The notes under the pieces: generated by a model
What the model was told of the DNA's origin: nothing
The model's database searches: none
The model's input: only the letters and a program-made list of their open reading frames with translations
Assembly: GCA_958510825.1 (NCBI GenBank)
Contig: OY294048.1
Span: 33,259,026 to 33,323,025 of the forward strand
Origin: Brachypterus glaber
Lineage: Eukaryota > Arthropoda > Insecta > Coleoptera > Kateretidae
Reading direction: 5' to 3'
DNA: 64,000 nucleotides
Position numbers and translations under genes: made by a program
Shown here: positions 1 to 10,636 of the stretch, piece after piece
Layout of the letters: every line of letters starts with the position of its first letter
Numbering within the stretch: the first letter of the stretch is position 1

Positions 1-95
1 GTTTTCGTTTTAAAAATTAATTTGAAGGTGAAATTTCACGGTTCGTAGACGAAAAATTAAATACTAAAATGTTGAAAACCAAAATTTGTACTATT
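1..95 (-). mobile_element. Fragment of foldback family Q
   Basis: The first 95 bases match, as reverse complement, the loop region of the family Q foldback at about 44680-44755 (shared run GGTGAAATTTCACGGTTCG). The window edge cuts the copy. No coding potential is visible. Confidence 0.6.
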
Positions 96-734
96 ATGTA
101 CTATTAAACAACTACCTCTTAAATTCATGAACACTGTACAATGTATTCTATTTACTTTAATAAAAAACAATCTAATATTAACAAGTAATTTTACAAAAGT
201 AACTTTATTGTTCGAAGCCTAGTTTTCAGTAGATCTGAGAGAAAAAGTGTCATTTAACAAGAGATCTAAAGATAGTCTTGTGAGTCGACTGATCATAAAA
301 CTAGAAACATATACCTAATTAGATTTTACTAAAAAACAAAAAATATAAATTCCAAACAAAAATACAAAAAAATGAGGTCAAGTTTCATGTTAGAATGTGT
401 GTGCGAATAATTATATTTTTATATTTAAATTACTGTTAAAAATAAATTTTTCTATGTAAAGTATAACATATTTATTTAGTTTTTTTCATATATATACATA
501 TATAACCAACTGTGGCAACAAAACAACGTCAAGAAAAAACTTTTACTGATTACTGAAGTGAGATGAAAAGTCAACAACAAAAGTCATAACAAAGGAAATA
601 ATGTTACACAGTGTTACCAACACAAAATATATATTTTTTACTTTATGTTGGACATTTAGAATCAAAATGGAGGACGCATTTAGTCGGGGCGCAGAAGTAT
701 GCGCAGACGGTCAAAAATTATTCTAGTTTGTTAT
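96..734. other. AT-rich stretch, nothing recognised
   Basis: Low-complexity AT-rich DNA with short A and T runs and an ATATATACATATATA stretch near 490. I see no open frame, splice pair or repeat family member here. Confidence 0.4.
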
Positions 735-830
735 TTTGTCTATGACTCACTGTAAAGAGTAGGCATATAATGGAATGCGTAGCATAAAATATCTTCACAG
801 CTTGTTTATTTTTCGTTTATTTTATCCCGA
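735..830 (+). repeat. Family D end module (W)
   Basis: The run TGGAATGCGTAGCATAAAAT followed by ATATCTTC and a GCTTGTT tail recurs at 15680-15745 (same strand) and, inverted, at 6690-6755 and 8074-8140. At 8 kb it lies just outside the hairpin end of a family D element, so this is probably a terminal piece of that family. Confidence 0.45.
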
Positions 831-1407
831 ACAAATACTTACAGGTAGTAAATACAAATACTAGCAAAACAAACAAGTTTCTATAAAATAAGCAGAAATT
901 TTCTTGGAACTCACTCAACCAAATTTAATTAAACTTTGTATTTAATTAAATTCAATTTATATACTGTATGTTACAGTTTATACCAATAATTTTACTTACA
1001 GAACTTCTGTGAAGGCTAGGGTGGGCAGAAACGTACCTGAAAATAGAATTTTAATTAAAAATAAAATTATAAAAGTTTAGATAAATTTACTTTATCCAAC
1101 ACCTTTATAGAAACACTTGTTTTTAGCACTATATCAAAAGTTAACGTTTTTTCCACTAGTGACTAAAAAATGTTTTGCGTAAAAGAGCACTATTTTAAAT
1201 ATAAAAAGTTAAGTGTTTTCTACCGGTAACTAAAAAATGTTTTGCTCACTCTTTCGCGTATTAAGAAAAGAAAATAATTTTTTGCTAAATTATAGATTTT
1301 TATTTAAAATTAAAGGGCTGGATAAAATTTAACTCTCAACTCGAGTATTAATTTTATCCATTTAAGAATATGAGCTGATATTCTTTGCGTGGATAAAATG
1401 CTACTTA
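831..1407. other. AT-rich stretch with GGATAAA-type repeats
   Basis: No gene seen. Between about 1075 and 1400 the words TTTATCC and GGATAAAAT recur in both orientations, resembling the ends of repeat family A, but no full copy can be aligned. Confidence 0.35.
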
Positions 1408-1664
1408 GGGCCACTTGCACCAAACATGATTTAAGCTTAAACTCGGATTAAGTTAATGGTTTAAGAGTTAATTGACGTTTCGCTGTTGCACCATTTTTTA
1501 AACCAAGTTTATTTGTCTTAATCTCAGAATAAATGTAATCGTTTGAGTTTGATGGTTTATGTCACTTAAACCTGGGTTATATCAAAACATAACCTAACTT
1601 TAGGTTTTTATCTGTCATTTCGTACCCGTGAGTGTTTTTCTTTGATTTTACGAAATTACCTGCA

Positions 1665-1919
1665 ATGATGGCAGAAGCCGATTTATTAGATGAAGACTTG
1701 TTGGAATTGGAAACATTGGATGATGGTTTCCGTACCTATCATGAGCGACAAAACTATTTTGAAAGTATGGATGATCTAACATTTTTTCAAAAATTTAGGT
1801 TATATAAAGAAACAGTGGCCAATATTCTTGTACGTATTGAAGAACAACTGGAATATCCCAATTGCGTCCGTTTTTTTGTTTTCGATAACACTATTGTATT
1901 GTGCCACAATTTTAATTAA
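1665..1919 (+). pseudogene. HARBI1-like transposase, N-terminal fragment
   Basis: The 84-codon frame starts at ATG 1665 (a second ATG follows at once). Residues about 25-65 contain FFQKFRLYKETVANIL and EEQLEYP, which match the N-terminal block of HARBI1-type transposases (typically FKQRFRLSKETV and EPQLEYP). The family protein is about 350-400 residues with a DDE nuclease core. Here the match stops at EYP, and the rest (CVRFFVFDNTIV and on) is antisense to the Myb/SANT-like frame, so an internal deletion joined the two genes near 1855-1862. The open frame upstream of 1665 has no ATG. Identity as a transposase remnant is firm; activity is excluded because the catalytic domain is missing. Confidence 0.85.
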
Positions 1920-1994
1920 TAAAGGTTTATCATTTATAGTATAATTGGGCGAACGTTTTTTTTTGTTTTCATCTTTTTCTTTAGGCATATCCAT
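1860..1994 (-). pseudogene. Myb/SANT-like accessory protein, N-terminal fragment
   Basis: Reading down from ATG at 1994, a lysine-rich start (MPKEKDENKKKRSP) runs into NYTINDKPLLIKIV and a YNSVIENKKTDA block. This looks like the first helix region of the Myb/SANT-like DNA-binding domain common in insect Harbinger elements and in genes derived from them (usual pattern: NFT..EK..L..LV..Y..IIENKKTD). The frame stays open to 1800 but beyond about 1860 it is antisense to the transposase fragment and meaningless. In full elements this protein assists the transposase in DNA binding and nuclear entry. The frame is convergent with, and now fused tail to tail to, the transposase fragment. Confidence 0.75.
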
Positions 1995-2282
1995 TGCTAC
2001 TTTTTAGCTTACAGAACACAATAACACATAACACAATAAGTTACTGTCAATAACTAACAGCTTTTTTTGAAAATATAATAAAGCAAATGATATAAACGTC
2101 AAACGTCAAAATAATGTGAAGTTAGCTACATTCAAATAACACTAAAATTAGAGATGTGTGCTCGGTTTAACTAAACTTTGTTTAACTTTCATTGGTGCAA
2201 TGCAAACATATTTAACCAGAGATTATTTTTTAAAAGTAGATTAATTAAACCTTGATCAAAATAAAATTGGTGCAAGTGGCCC

Positions 2283-2616
2283 TTAATACACTAGTTAAGA
2301 AAATAACTGTTTCGAGTTTCAGTTCTTAATAGGGTTTTAAGGGCCGAAATCTTTGGATTTCAAAATACCCGGATCCCGATGATCGGGATTGGGATTAAAT
2401 TTCGGCAATCATAACATTTATTTCGGGAACGGATTTACATTATAATTTCTAAAAATATTAATATAAATTGTAATTGTTGTATTGCATTGTATTAAATGCA
2501 AATTATCTGATATTGTATATCTGTACGATATAAAATATATTTTATACATACAACTTTAAACTTGTGGAAATAATTACAGTATTATAAACCAAAAACTCAG
2601 ATATTAAATCGACACT
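2283..2616. other. AT-rich spacer
   Basis: No gene. At 2371-2395 there is a small inverted motif, CCCGGATCCCGATGATCGGG, which I cannot assign to an element. Confidence 0.35.
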
Positions 2617-3963
2617 CCCAAGCAACAAGGACGTAACTCAAGTTAGACCCATTTTGAGTTATACTCATAGGTAAACGCCTTGAAAAAAACACACATGGTG
2701 GTACCATCATTTTCATAGAAAACGCTCACATCACAGAACCCTGAGGTACCCCAACATTTTAAATTTTTAGTTGTGGTATATGTACTTTACTAAGATTGAC
2801 ACTGACATTTTCCGTAATAATTAAGTAAGGTTAAAGTACAGTCTATATTATATAGTGCAAGTCCTATAACTGTCTTTAAGCATATATGCTTATAAACAAA
2901 AAGGTTAACCAATTTTATTATAAATTATATTTATACAGTATGTCTCCAGATAGAGTTACAAAGAGGAATTTATTTTTTATTTTTGATTTGATCTCAAAAA
3001 AAGTCACTCTTTATAACTTGCCCTGCTTGATTTTAAACTCCCAAAACACTAAGCGCTTTTTGTACAACTCTTACGGTTCATGGGATGTTTTTTTCTTCAA
3101 AATAGTGTCTTCAAAAATATAAAGAAAAAAAAACATCATCAAGAGTGACTTATTTTAAGATATCAAAAATAAAAAAATCTTCTTTGTGATTCTAACAGTT
3201 GGTTTGTGTAATTTGGTGTAATTTTTGCGTGCCAAGCCTCAATGATGGCCTGTCGTAATTCTTCAGCATTATGACCCAGGAAAGTTAGTTTCTTCCCTCG
3301 CTCTGACTCCGGTATGGAAAGGGTTTTCCCGCAGATAATTCATTAATTGCATATCTTCTTCTGCACTACTCATTCTACTTCGAACAGAACCCCGCTTTCT
3401 GCTAATCTGTCCAGTTTCCTCAAATTTTTTCTTTGCTCGCATTATAGTGCTGTTTGCAACATTTAATTCAGTGGCTATTTCACGTACACTTATCCCGTCA
3501 TTTATTCTTGCTGTTATAATACATTTTTGATAATCTGTAAGCTGCGGCATAACTAATGTGAATTATTTTGACAAGTAATGTCATAATAATATTTGACAAA
3601 TAAATGTCAAAGAGACCTTGATAAAGTTCAATATAATCTGTAACATTTTTAGGTGTAAGCGTTTATTATGAAAACGATAGTACTACTCAGATTTCTCCAC
3701 AGGCCATTTTAACCAAAAATTTACCTAAAAACACTAAAGTAAAAAATTTTAAACTTGAATATTATCAGAAACAAACAATAAATAAACAATAAATACTTAT
3801 ACAGTTAAATAGAGAATTTTATAAGCTTTCAAATTACGTATCGCATGGCTTCCTTTTCCACTTCAATCATTTACTCACTCTTAAATAACAAAAAAAAATA
3901 TTTTAGAAATTTAGCTGTCGTGAAAAATGACAATATATGAGTTACGGCTTTGTTGCTTGGGGG
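2617..3963. mobile_element. Decayed Tc1-like DNA transposon
   Basis: The ends carry matching inverted repeats: CCCAAGCAACAAGGACGTAA at 2617 and its near complement ending TTGCTTGGGGG at 3963 (22 of 24 bases pair). A second inverted pair with ATTTTCATAGAAAACGCT occurs near 2710 and 3660-3690. The body carries a broken Tc1-type transposase on the - strand. A TA follows the right end but I see none directly at the left end. A further inverted match between 2950-3015 and 3138-3200 suggests rearrangement or a nested relative. Confidence 0.6.
3163..3550 (-). pseudogene. Tc1-like transposase, internally deleted
   Basis: Reading from ATG at 3550, residues about 1-60 form a helix-turn-helix: YQKCIITARINDGISVREIA then ELNVANSTIMRAKKKFEETG, then an RKRGSVRSR basic linker, the usual paired-like DNA-binding start of Tc1/mariner transposases. 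After NFPGS the frame stops at 3269-3271. Continuing in a shifted frame, HNAEELRQAIIEAWHAKITP then NQLLESQRR reads as the C-terminal end of a Tc1-type transposase, ending at 3163-3165. The DDE core between them is deleted, so the roughly 340-residue family protein is reduced to its two ends. Inactive. Confidence 0.82.
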
Positions 3964-4057
3964 TATCGAAATATAAAATATTAGTTATTAGTAGTAAAAT
4001 AAAGAAGTATACTATTACCAAATCCGCGCAGATTCAGGCCAATTAGAATGCACTATA

Positions 4058-4189
4058 CTGCCCTGTTAAAGTAAAGGGCAGTAGGTGCATTTGTCGAATA
4101 GCGGCGTTTTCACGTCAACCCTGATATAATATTTTGAAAACGCTGCTATTGACAGATGTCACTTACTGCCCTTTACTTTAACAGGGCAG
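4058..4189. mobile_element. MITE L, copy 1
   Basis: CTGCCCTGTTAAAGTAAAGG at 4058 and its complement ending at 4189 enclose a 132-base hairpin-prone element with TA on each side. It sits inside the left arm of foldback M. The intact sequence of the insertion site, CACTATAGTG, is seen in the right arm at 5035, proving insertion. A relative is at 31434-31559. Confidence 0.8.
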
Positions 4190-4277
4190 TATAGTGACGG
4201 ATTTGGTTGAAATTTGGGATACTTGTTCCTTAAGTGTCCATTAACAGATTCCTTAGATAATTTTGCTCAAAATAAAA

Positions 4278-4857
4278 TTTTCCAGAGATACAATTCATTA
4301 AAAATTTTCGATAAAATATTATTTTTGTGAAAAGTTGATTATCAATTGGGCCGCGTTAAGCAACCAACCCACATTGTGAGATGACAGTAAATTGTTGAAC
4401 TTTTTCCCTAATAACTTTTAAACGTTTTGACTAAAAAACTTAAAATTAAACATTTGTTCCTGTAAAAGATATTGGGTAAAATGTTCCGTAACCTACTGTC
4501 ATCTCACAATGTGGGTTGGTAGGTTTCTGCTTAACGTAACCCAATTGAGATAGCTTAAAACGGTTTTATCTATTTAAAAGGGCATAATTTTTTTATACGT
4601 TTCTCATAACCTTCAACTATTTTGTTGCTGCATTAATGAGGTAAGTCCAATTAACTTTTTTCCAGAGATACAATTTATTAAAAAATTTTCATAAAAAATT
4701 ATTTTTTTGAAAAAGACTTTCTCGTTTAATAACTTAAATGGTAATTGAGATAGTTTGAAACGGTTTTCACTATTAAAAGGGCATACTTTTCTTATACATT
4801 TCTCATAACCTTAAACTATTTTGTTGCTGCATTAATGAGGTAAGTCCAATTAAATTT
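4278..4857 (+). repeat. Direct duplication of ~200 bases
   Basis: CCAGAGATACAATTCATTAA at about 4284 through AATGAGGTAAGTCCAATTAA at about 4652 recurs at 4661-4853. The first copy is longer only because MITE N interrupts it at 4348-4542. The copies differ at scattered bases. Confidence 0.75.
4348..4542. mobile_element. MITE N
   Basis: The inverted arms GGGCCGCGTTAAGCAACCAA and its imperfect complement ending GCTTAACGTAACCC include a shared CCCACATTGTGAGATGACAG block. AATT flanks both ends (4344-4347 and 4543-4546). It interrupts one of two copies of a direct repeat, so its boundaries are well set. Confidence 0.75.
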
Positions 4858-5292
4858 GAGGCCATATTCCTCAAACCCAATTTTGTATTTCTTTAAAAAA
4901 ATTAAGGTATCTAAATGTGTCTTCATTTGTTCATTTGTTATCTCCGTTGTTTTTTTTTTTGAGCAAAATCCTCTAAGAAATATTCCAATGGACACTTAAG
5001 GAACAAGTATCCCAAATTTCAACCAAATCCGTCACTATAGTGGATTCAACTTGGTCTGAATCTGCGCGGATAGGGTCCTATACAAAATAATTCTATAATT
5101 ATAATTATTACACCAACGCTATGCCAACTTTTACTAGTGACATTTGTATTAAAACCTTTTAATAAATTTGTATCTTTTGTTTAAATATATTTCGGATTTT
5201 TTTTATACGTTTAATTTTATATTAATTATGATTGCAAGGGAAAGAATTCTAAATGAACAGAATCTGGAGTGGTCGACTATCGATTTAAAGGG

Positions 5293-5566
5293 GTAGGCCC
5301 AACGAACTAATAACTCTTCTTTCTAGAATACGCATACCGTTAAAATAAAGCATCGCCAACATCTCGGCTTGTTCGTAAACAAATAGTAGGTATATTCAGG
5401 CCTGAACAATAACAGTTACCAGTAACTGGTATTGTTGTCTCTATTAGAACAAAGATGTGCGAGTAAGACAGACGAATGTTTATGTTGCCGACGATTTTGT
5501 CAGTTTTAACGAATGAAATGCCTGTTCTAGAGAGAAGAGTTATTAGTTCGTTGTGTAGGCCCTACA
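5293..5566. mobile_element. MITE O
   Basis: AACGAACTAATAACTCTTCT at about 5301 pairs with AGAAGAGTTATTAGTTCGTT at about 5534. The paired ends span about 35 bases and the element about 275. Its right portion lies inside the tandem duplication that starts at 5494, so that end is present again at about 6918-6950. Confidence 0.65.
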
Positions 5567-8266
5567 CCTACTACCTACATGTAGTGTATACACTGTGGGG
5601 TTTAAACCTGGGCGCCCAGGCGGAGATAACTTTGTTTTTAATATAATTTTCCTATTACGCTAATGAGGGCCTAAGGCAAGAAATTTTTCGACCACCCTGA
5701 TATTCGTTTCTACCTAACAATACTCTTACCCGAGCGCTTACCGCAGCAGCTTGTTTCTGCATTCTAGTCCATAAATTTTTAGGATTAAAGTTAGCAATTC
5801 ATTGTAACGATGCACGATGCAGTTGTGACGGTAACATCCACAATGATCACCGTGGTGTTAATTGACACGTGGTGTTTTAAATGGGCGGTGTGGCATCTAT
5901 CGAAATAGCCGTACAATTTTTAACTGTACAGCGACCCTCTTCTATAGAAGAGATTATTCTCTTGTTGTTGTGGCGAAAAAGTTTCACATTTGGAATCAGA
6001 CAGACGGATGTAGGGACGGACGCAAGAGCATTTTTAAAAGCCTCAGACGTATTTTTTGAAAAATATATCAAGAAAATCTAAAATATATAATTATAAAATA
6101 TTTGTCGATGTACCAAAAAATGTTTCAACATAATCAAGCTAAAATCTAAAAGAAAATATGCAGATAATTAGCAAACACGTGGAAAATGCCAGCATGTGGA
6201 AGTTTCACAAAGTTTTAAAATTTTTATAAAACCACATGTAAGTAAATGATAATAAAGCCTTTTATGTAATATTTATCATGCCTGTTCTTTAATTAATAGA
6301 GTATAATAAACTTAAAACGGCTAATTAAGTTAATATTTACGTATGTAAAAAATAACCTTAATATACGTCAAAAAATCTGTCATAAAATTAGATTTTTAAA
6401 AGCGTTTTTCTCCGAAACTGGTCATTTAATTTGGCTGCAATTTTCCTAATTTAATGTTTACCTCCGAAATTACAAAATATCAAAATTCGGGGCAGTTTGT
6501 CTGAGGCCCAGGAACCGCCCTATATGTGTGCCAGGTTCTTACTAAATTTCAGTAACCATTACTAAAAAAATTCTGTGAGGGAGTACCGCACCCTCAGAAC
6601 GGTGCGGTACATTTAAAAAAGCGAAACTAGGATAAATTGCCCGCTTTGTGATTAGATAAATGGACATCAAACCAACCAATTGCAACGTATAACAAGCCGC
6701 GAAGATATGAAATGCTCCGCATTCCATTACTACTATTCACAGTAAATAGTATATTGCATTTTTCCAAATACTAAATTTTCAAAGAAACTAGAAAAAAAAA
6801 TTCAAAAAATTTAATTTTTTTTATTCTCTTTTTGCGAAAACGAAAAAATAAAAAAAATGAAAATTATGTTTTTTTTTATTTTGTCAGTTTTAACGAATGA
6901 AATGCCTGTTCTAGAGAGAAGAGTTATTAGTTCGTTGTGTAGGCCCTACACCTACTACCTACATGTAGTGTATACACTGTGGGGTTTAAACCTGGGCGCC
7001 CAGGCGGAGATAACTTTGTTTTTAATATAATTTTCCTATTACGCTAATGAGGGCCTAAGGCAAGAAATTTTTCGACCACCCTGATATTCGTTTCTACCTA
7101 ACAATACTCTTACCCGAGCGCTTACCGCAGCAGCTTGTTTCTGCATTCTAGTCCATAAATTTTTAGGATTAAAGTTAGCAATTCATTGTAACGATGCACG
7201 ATGCAGTTGTGACGGTAACATCCACAATGATCACCGTGGTGTTAATTGACACGTGGTGTTTTAAATGGGCGGTGTGGCATCTATCGAAATAGCCGTACAA
7301 TTTTTAACTGTACAGCGACCCTCTTCTATAGAAGAGATTATTCTCTTGTTGTTGTGGCGAAAAAGTTTCACATTTGGAATCAGACAGACGGATGTAGGGA
7401 CGGACGCAAGAGCATTTTTAAAAGCCTCAGACGTATTTTTTGAAAAATATATCAAGAAAATCTAAAATATATAATTATAAAATATTTGTCGATGTACCAA
7501 AAAATGTTTCAACATAATCAAGCTAAAATCTAAAAGAAAATATGCAGATAATTAGCAAACACGTGGAAAATGCCAGCATGTGGAAGTTTCACAAAGTTTT
7601 AAAATTTTTATAAAACCACATGTAAGTAAATGATAATAAAGCCTTTTATGTAATATTTATCATGCCTGTTCTTTAATTAATAGAGTATAATAAACTTAAA
7701 ACGGCTAATTAAGTTAATATTTACGTATGTAAAAAATAACCTTAATATACGTCAAAAAATCTGTCATAAAATTAGATTTTTAAAAGCGTTTTTCTCCGAA
7801 ACTGGTCATTTAATTTGGCTGCAATTTTCCTAATTTAATGTTTACCTCCGAAATTACAAAATATCAAAATTCGGGGCAGTTTGTCTGAGGCCCAGGAACC
7901 GCCCTATATGTGTGCCAGGTTCTTACTAAATTTCAGTAACCATTACTAAAAAAATTCTGTGAGGGAGTACCGCACCCTCAGAACGGTGCGGTACATTTAA
8001 AAAAGCGAAACTAGGATAAATTGCCCGCTTTGTGATTAGATAAATGGACATCAAACCAACCAATTGCAACGTATAACAAGCCGCGAAGATATGAAATGCT
8101 CCGCATTCCATTACTACTATTCACAGTAAATAGTATATTGCATTTTTCCAAATACTAAATTTTCAAAGAAACTAGAAAAAAAAATTCAAAAAATTTAATT
8201 TTTTTTATTCTCTTTTTGCGAAAACGAAAAAATAAAAAAAATGAAAATTATGTTTTTTTTTATTTT
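5494..8266 (+). repeat. Tandem duplication, unit 1384 bases, two copies
   Basis: Unit 1 (5494-6877) and unit 2 (6878-8261) read the same base for base wherever I compared them, and the match continues five bases (ATTTT) past unit 2, which looks like microhomology at the junction. The unit holds part of MITE O, a GC-richer stretch at about 5575-6060 (again 6959-7444), a GC hairpin near 6585-6612 (GGTGCGGTAC inverted) and the start of a family D element. Short open frames of 60-66 codons occur in both units on both strands, but none resembles a protein I know and they overlap antisense, so I annotate no gene. It is either a very recent duplication or an assembly artefact. Confidence 0.85.
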
Positions 8267-8683
8267 TTTAAAAAGTTTTTTGTTCTTGGGGGATTACTTT
8301 TAAAATTGGTATAATGGAAAAGTAATTTTTCCTAAAAAGTTACGTTAATTGAAATCTTCTTTCAGCTATTTTCATTTTTTTAACCCCCATAACTTTTTTG
8401 TTTTTGGGGGGGATTACTTTTAAAAACAATAGGGATCTTCCCCTCATAAAACTTGATTTTTTCTGAAAGTTTCGAGACGATCGGATTATTCGTGCTTGAG
8501 TTATCGTCTACACAAAAACGTGTCATCGGACGGATGGACAGACGAACAAAAAAAAAAACAAAAATTTCTTATTTTTTCATGAAACCAAAGAATTTTTTGT
8601 CTAGGACGATTTTTGAATTTTTTTTGAAAATTCGAAACTACGATATAATACTATTCTAGCGCATGCGCTGTGAATAGTATAAT
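8110..8683 (+). mobile_element. Family D element, copy 1
   Basis: Bounded by ACTACTATTCACAG near 8112 and its inverted match CTGTGAATAGTATAATA ending at 8683. Features shared with other copies are T/A-rich blocks around GCGAAAACGAAAAAAT, AACCCCCATAACTTTTTTG, TCGGATTATTCGT, a GACGGATGGACAGACGA run, and a terminal palindrome with core AGCGCATGCGCT. Relatives are at 12893, 32535, 49303 and 56205. No intact protein. Confidence 0.65.
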
Positions 8684-9540
8684 AAGTAGATAGAATAAGT
8701 GCAATAGGAATTAGTTCAATCAAATTAGACTTTTTAGAAGAAATAATTTATAAAGTTTTTAAATTTTGGTTGCAGTAGAGTTCCCCCCCTTGGTCCTTTT
8801 TTTCTGAAAAAACCACCCCCAAACGTGACCTCATGACGCTTTTCTGAATGTCTCTCGTAAACCGTTACTCAGAGGAGAAAATGTTAGAGGACTTATTATA
8901 TTCTCCATTAAATTCTGCATAAATTTGTCTAATAAAGTATTTTTGTATCTCTAACTCAACGCTCATAAAGGACGTTGGAAAATAAACATATTTCTCAGCG
9001 CGAAGACAAAAATTAGTTCAGCGCTGTCTTTTGCGGCGATTATCTCGAAAACGTTTAGTGTGAGCAAAAAAATGTATAGAATCAAAATTGTAGAGCAGTT
9101 CTTTCTCTACAAGACCCATATAGAATAAAATATCTATGAGAAAGTGTTAGTGGCCAAATGATTTTTTTTATACCTGTGCATTTTGTACTTTGAGCGCCAC
9201 GGCGTACTCAAAAGAGAAATATGCTTTATTCATTTATGAGCGGATCTGTATTTGGGTTCCTACTGGGAGTTCATAACCAAAATTTCAAAACTTTATAAAT
9301 TATTTCTTTTATTCGTCGTTTTTTCGTCTAATTTGCTTCAACTAAATGTCACGTCGTGTCTCGACGGTCGGGATCTGTTTATATTGAAGCGGTTCAATAA
9401 TTAAATTTAATTATATTCTGGCTTCTAGACGGAAGGATTTAGTTTAACACGGAATTGTTAATTAATAGCTTAATTAATGGAAATATACCAAATCTACCGG
9501 ATATGACCAAAAACGTGATACAATGTTATTATTGGATAAA
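8684..9540. other. No gene recognised
   Basis: AT-rich, with a C-run near 8783-8792 and a GC-richer patch at 8995-9060 (GCGCTGTCTTTTGCGGCGAT). There is no open frame or repeat structure I can support. Confidence 0.35.
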
Positions 9541-9971
9541 TTAAGAATTGACAGTCTATAAAAATATATACTGCACGTTTGTCGGTTAACAACCAAAATA
9601 TATATATAAGAAAGTTATTTATCTGTCGTTAAAATTAAATGGACGGGAAACAGTGAATAGTACAGTTTCATCCTTTTTGAAAATCATCAGCACTGTGTAT
9701 CCTGTATGTTGCTAATATTCAAATAAAACACAAAAACAGATAACAGGGACCATATCAATAGATGTCACCATGCTTTTATATCTATCTAACGTTTTTTTCG
9801 AATATTACAGGATACGCAGTGCTGATAATTCGCAAAAAGGATGAAATGGTACTATTTACTGTTTCCTGTCCATTTGATTTTAACGACAGATAGATAACTT
9901 TCTTATATATATTTTTCGGTTGTTAACCGACAAACGTACAGTATATATTTTTATAGACTGTCATATCTTAA
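9541..9971. mobile_element. Foldback element (family J)
   Basis: TTAAGAATTGACAGTCTATA at 9541 is mirrored up to 9971, and pairing runs nearly to the centre near 9745-9760, so the whole 430 bases could fold into one long hairpin. Arms share GTTAAATTAAATGGACGGGA-like and GTGAATAGTAC blocks with a few mismatches. Confidence 0.75.
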
Positions 9972-10086
9972 CTTATTTAACTCTGCTTAACCGGCTAAAG
10001 CTTCATATAATGGTTTAGGTCCGTGGCATTTTGAATGACGTTATTATACACCCTAAATTGTGGCAATTTGCCTTTTGGGAACAAGT

Positions 10087-10268
10087 GAACAGATAACAGT
10101 GACCACATCAATAGATGGCACCATGCTTTTATATCTATCTAACGTTTTATTTGAATATTAGCAACATACAGGATACACAGTGCTGATGATTCCCAAAAAG
10201 GATGAAATGGTACTATTCACTGTTCCCTGTCCATTTGACTTTAACGACAGATAGATAACCTTCTTGGT
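10087..10268 (+). repeat. Partial family J copy
   Basis: Matches the right half of the foldback at 9725-9905, including ATAGATGGCACCATGCTTTT and GATGAAATGGTACTATTCAC, up to the GACAGATAGATAAC end. Confidence 0.7.
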
Positions 10269-10636
10269 TTGAGGTATTGCCGGGGCCGTAGCGAAGATTT
10301 AGTGGGGAGAAAACGGTCGAAAATCACCAGTTTTTTTAGTCTAAAATTACAACTTTTTACCCTTGATGAAAAAGTTAATGACTACGATTATGACTACCTT
10401 AGAATGGTAGTCAAATCGCACAAAAAACTCTTACAGTGTATAGCACATTCCGTAAGCGGATGACAGTGAATGAAAACCGTAAGGGTTTTATTTTTAGCTA
10501 AGACAACGAAACAACATACAATTTACTATAACATATTAAATTATTAGATGAAAATTAAATTATTGGATGTAAATTATTGCTTTTTATTAAAACTTTTGGT
10601 TATATAATTTATATCAAAATATAAATGTATAAAACA
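10269..10636. other. No gene recognised
   Basis: A 64-codon open frame at 10269-10463 shows no recognisable domain. The rest is AT-rich. Confidence 0.3.

Larger units (their letters stand above)
1408..2282. mobile_element. Non-autonomous PIF/Harbinger element (family K)
   Basis: Terminal inverted repeats GGGCCACTTGCACCAA at 1408-1423 and its exact complement at 2267-2282 are flanked by TTA on both sides (1405-1407 and 2283-2285), the 3-base TWA target duplication typical of PIF/Harbinger transposons. Inside lie the N-terminal part of a HARBI1-like transposase on the + strand and the N-terminal part of a Myb/SANT-like protein on the - strand, the two proteins this superfamily encodes. The middle of both genes is gone, so the 875-base element cannot make either full protein and would need help in trans to move. 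Confidence 0.88.
4022..5071. mobile_element. Foldback element (family M) with two inserts
   Basis: The arm ATCCGCGCAGATTCAGGCCA starts at 4022 and its inverted copy ends at 5071. The arms continue through TTGAAATTTGGGATACTTGT to about 4280 and 4957. The left arm is split by MITE L at 4058-4189, the middle contains MITE N, and the core is a ~200-base direct duplication. No protein is encoded. Confidence 0.75.

Noticed and set aside
2886..3122. 78-codon frame in the Tc1-like element
   Set aside because: It lies in a region that is an inverted copy of the transposase's own tail; no independent gene.
5862..8111. Short open frames of 61-66 codons present in both tandem units
   Set aside because: They overlap on opposite strands, have no recognisable domain, and are duplicated only because the DNA is.
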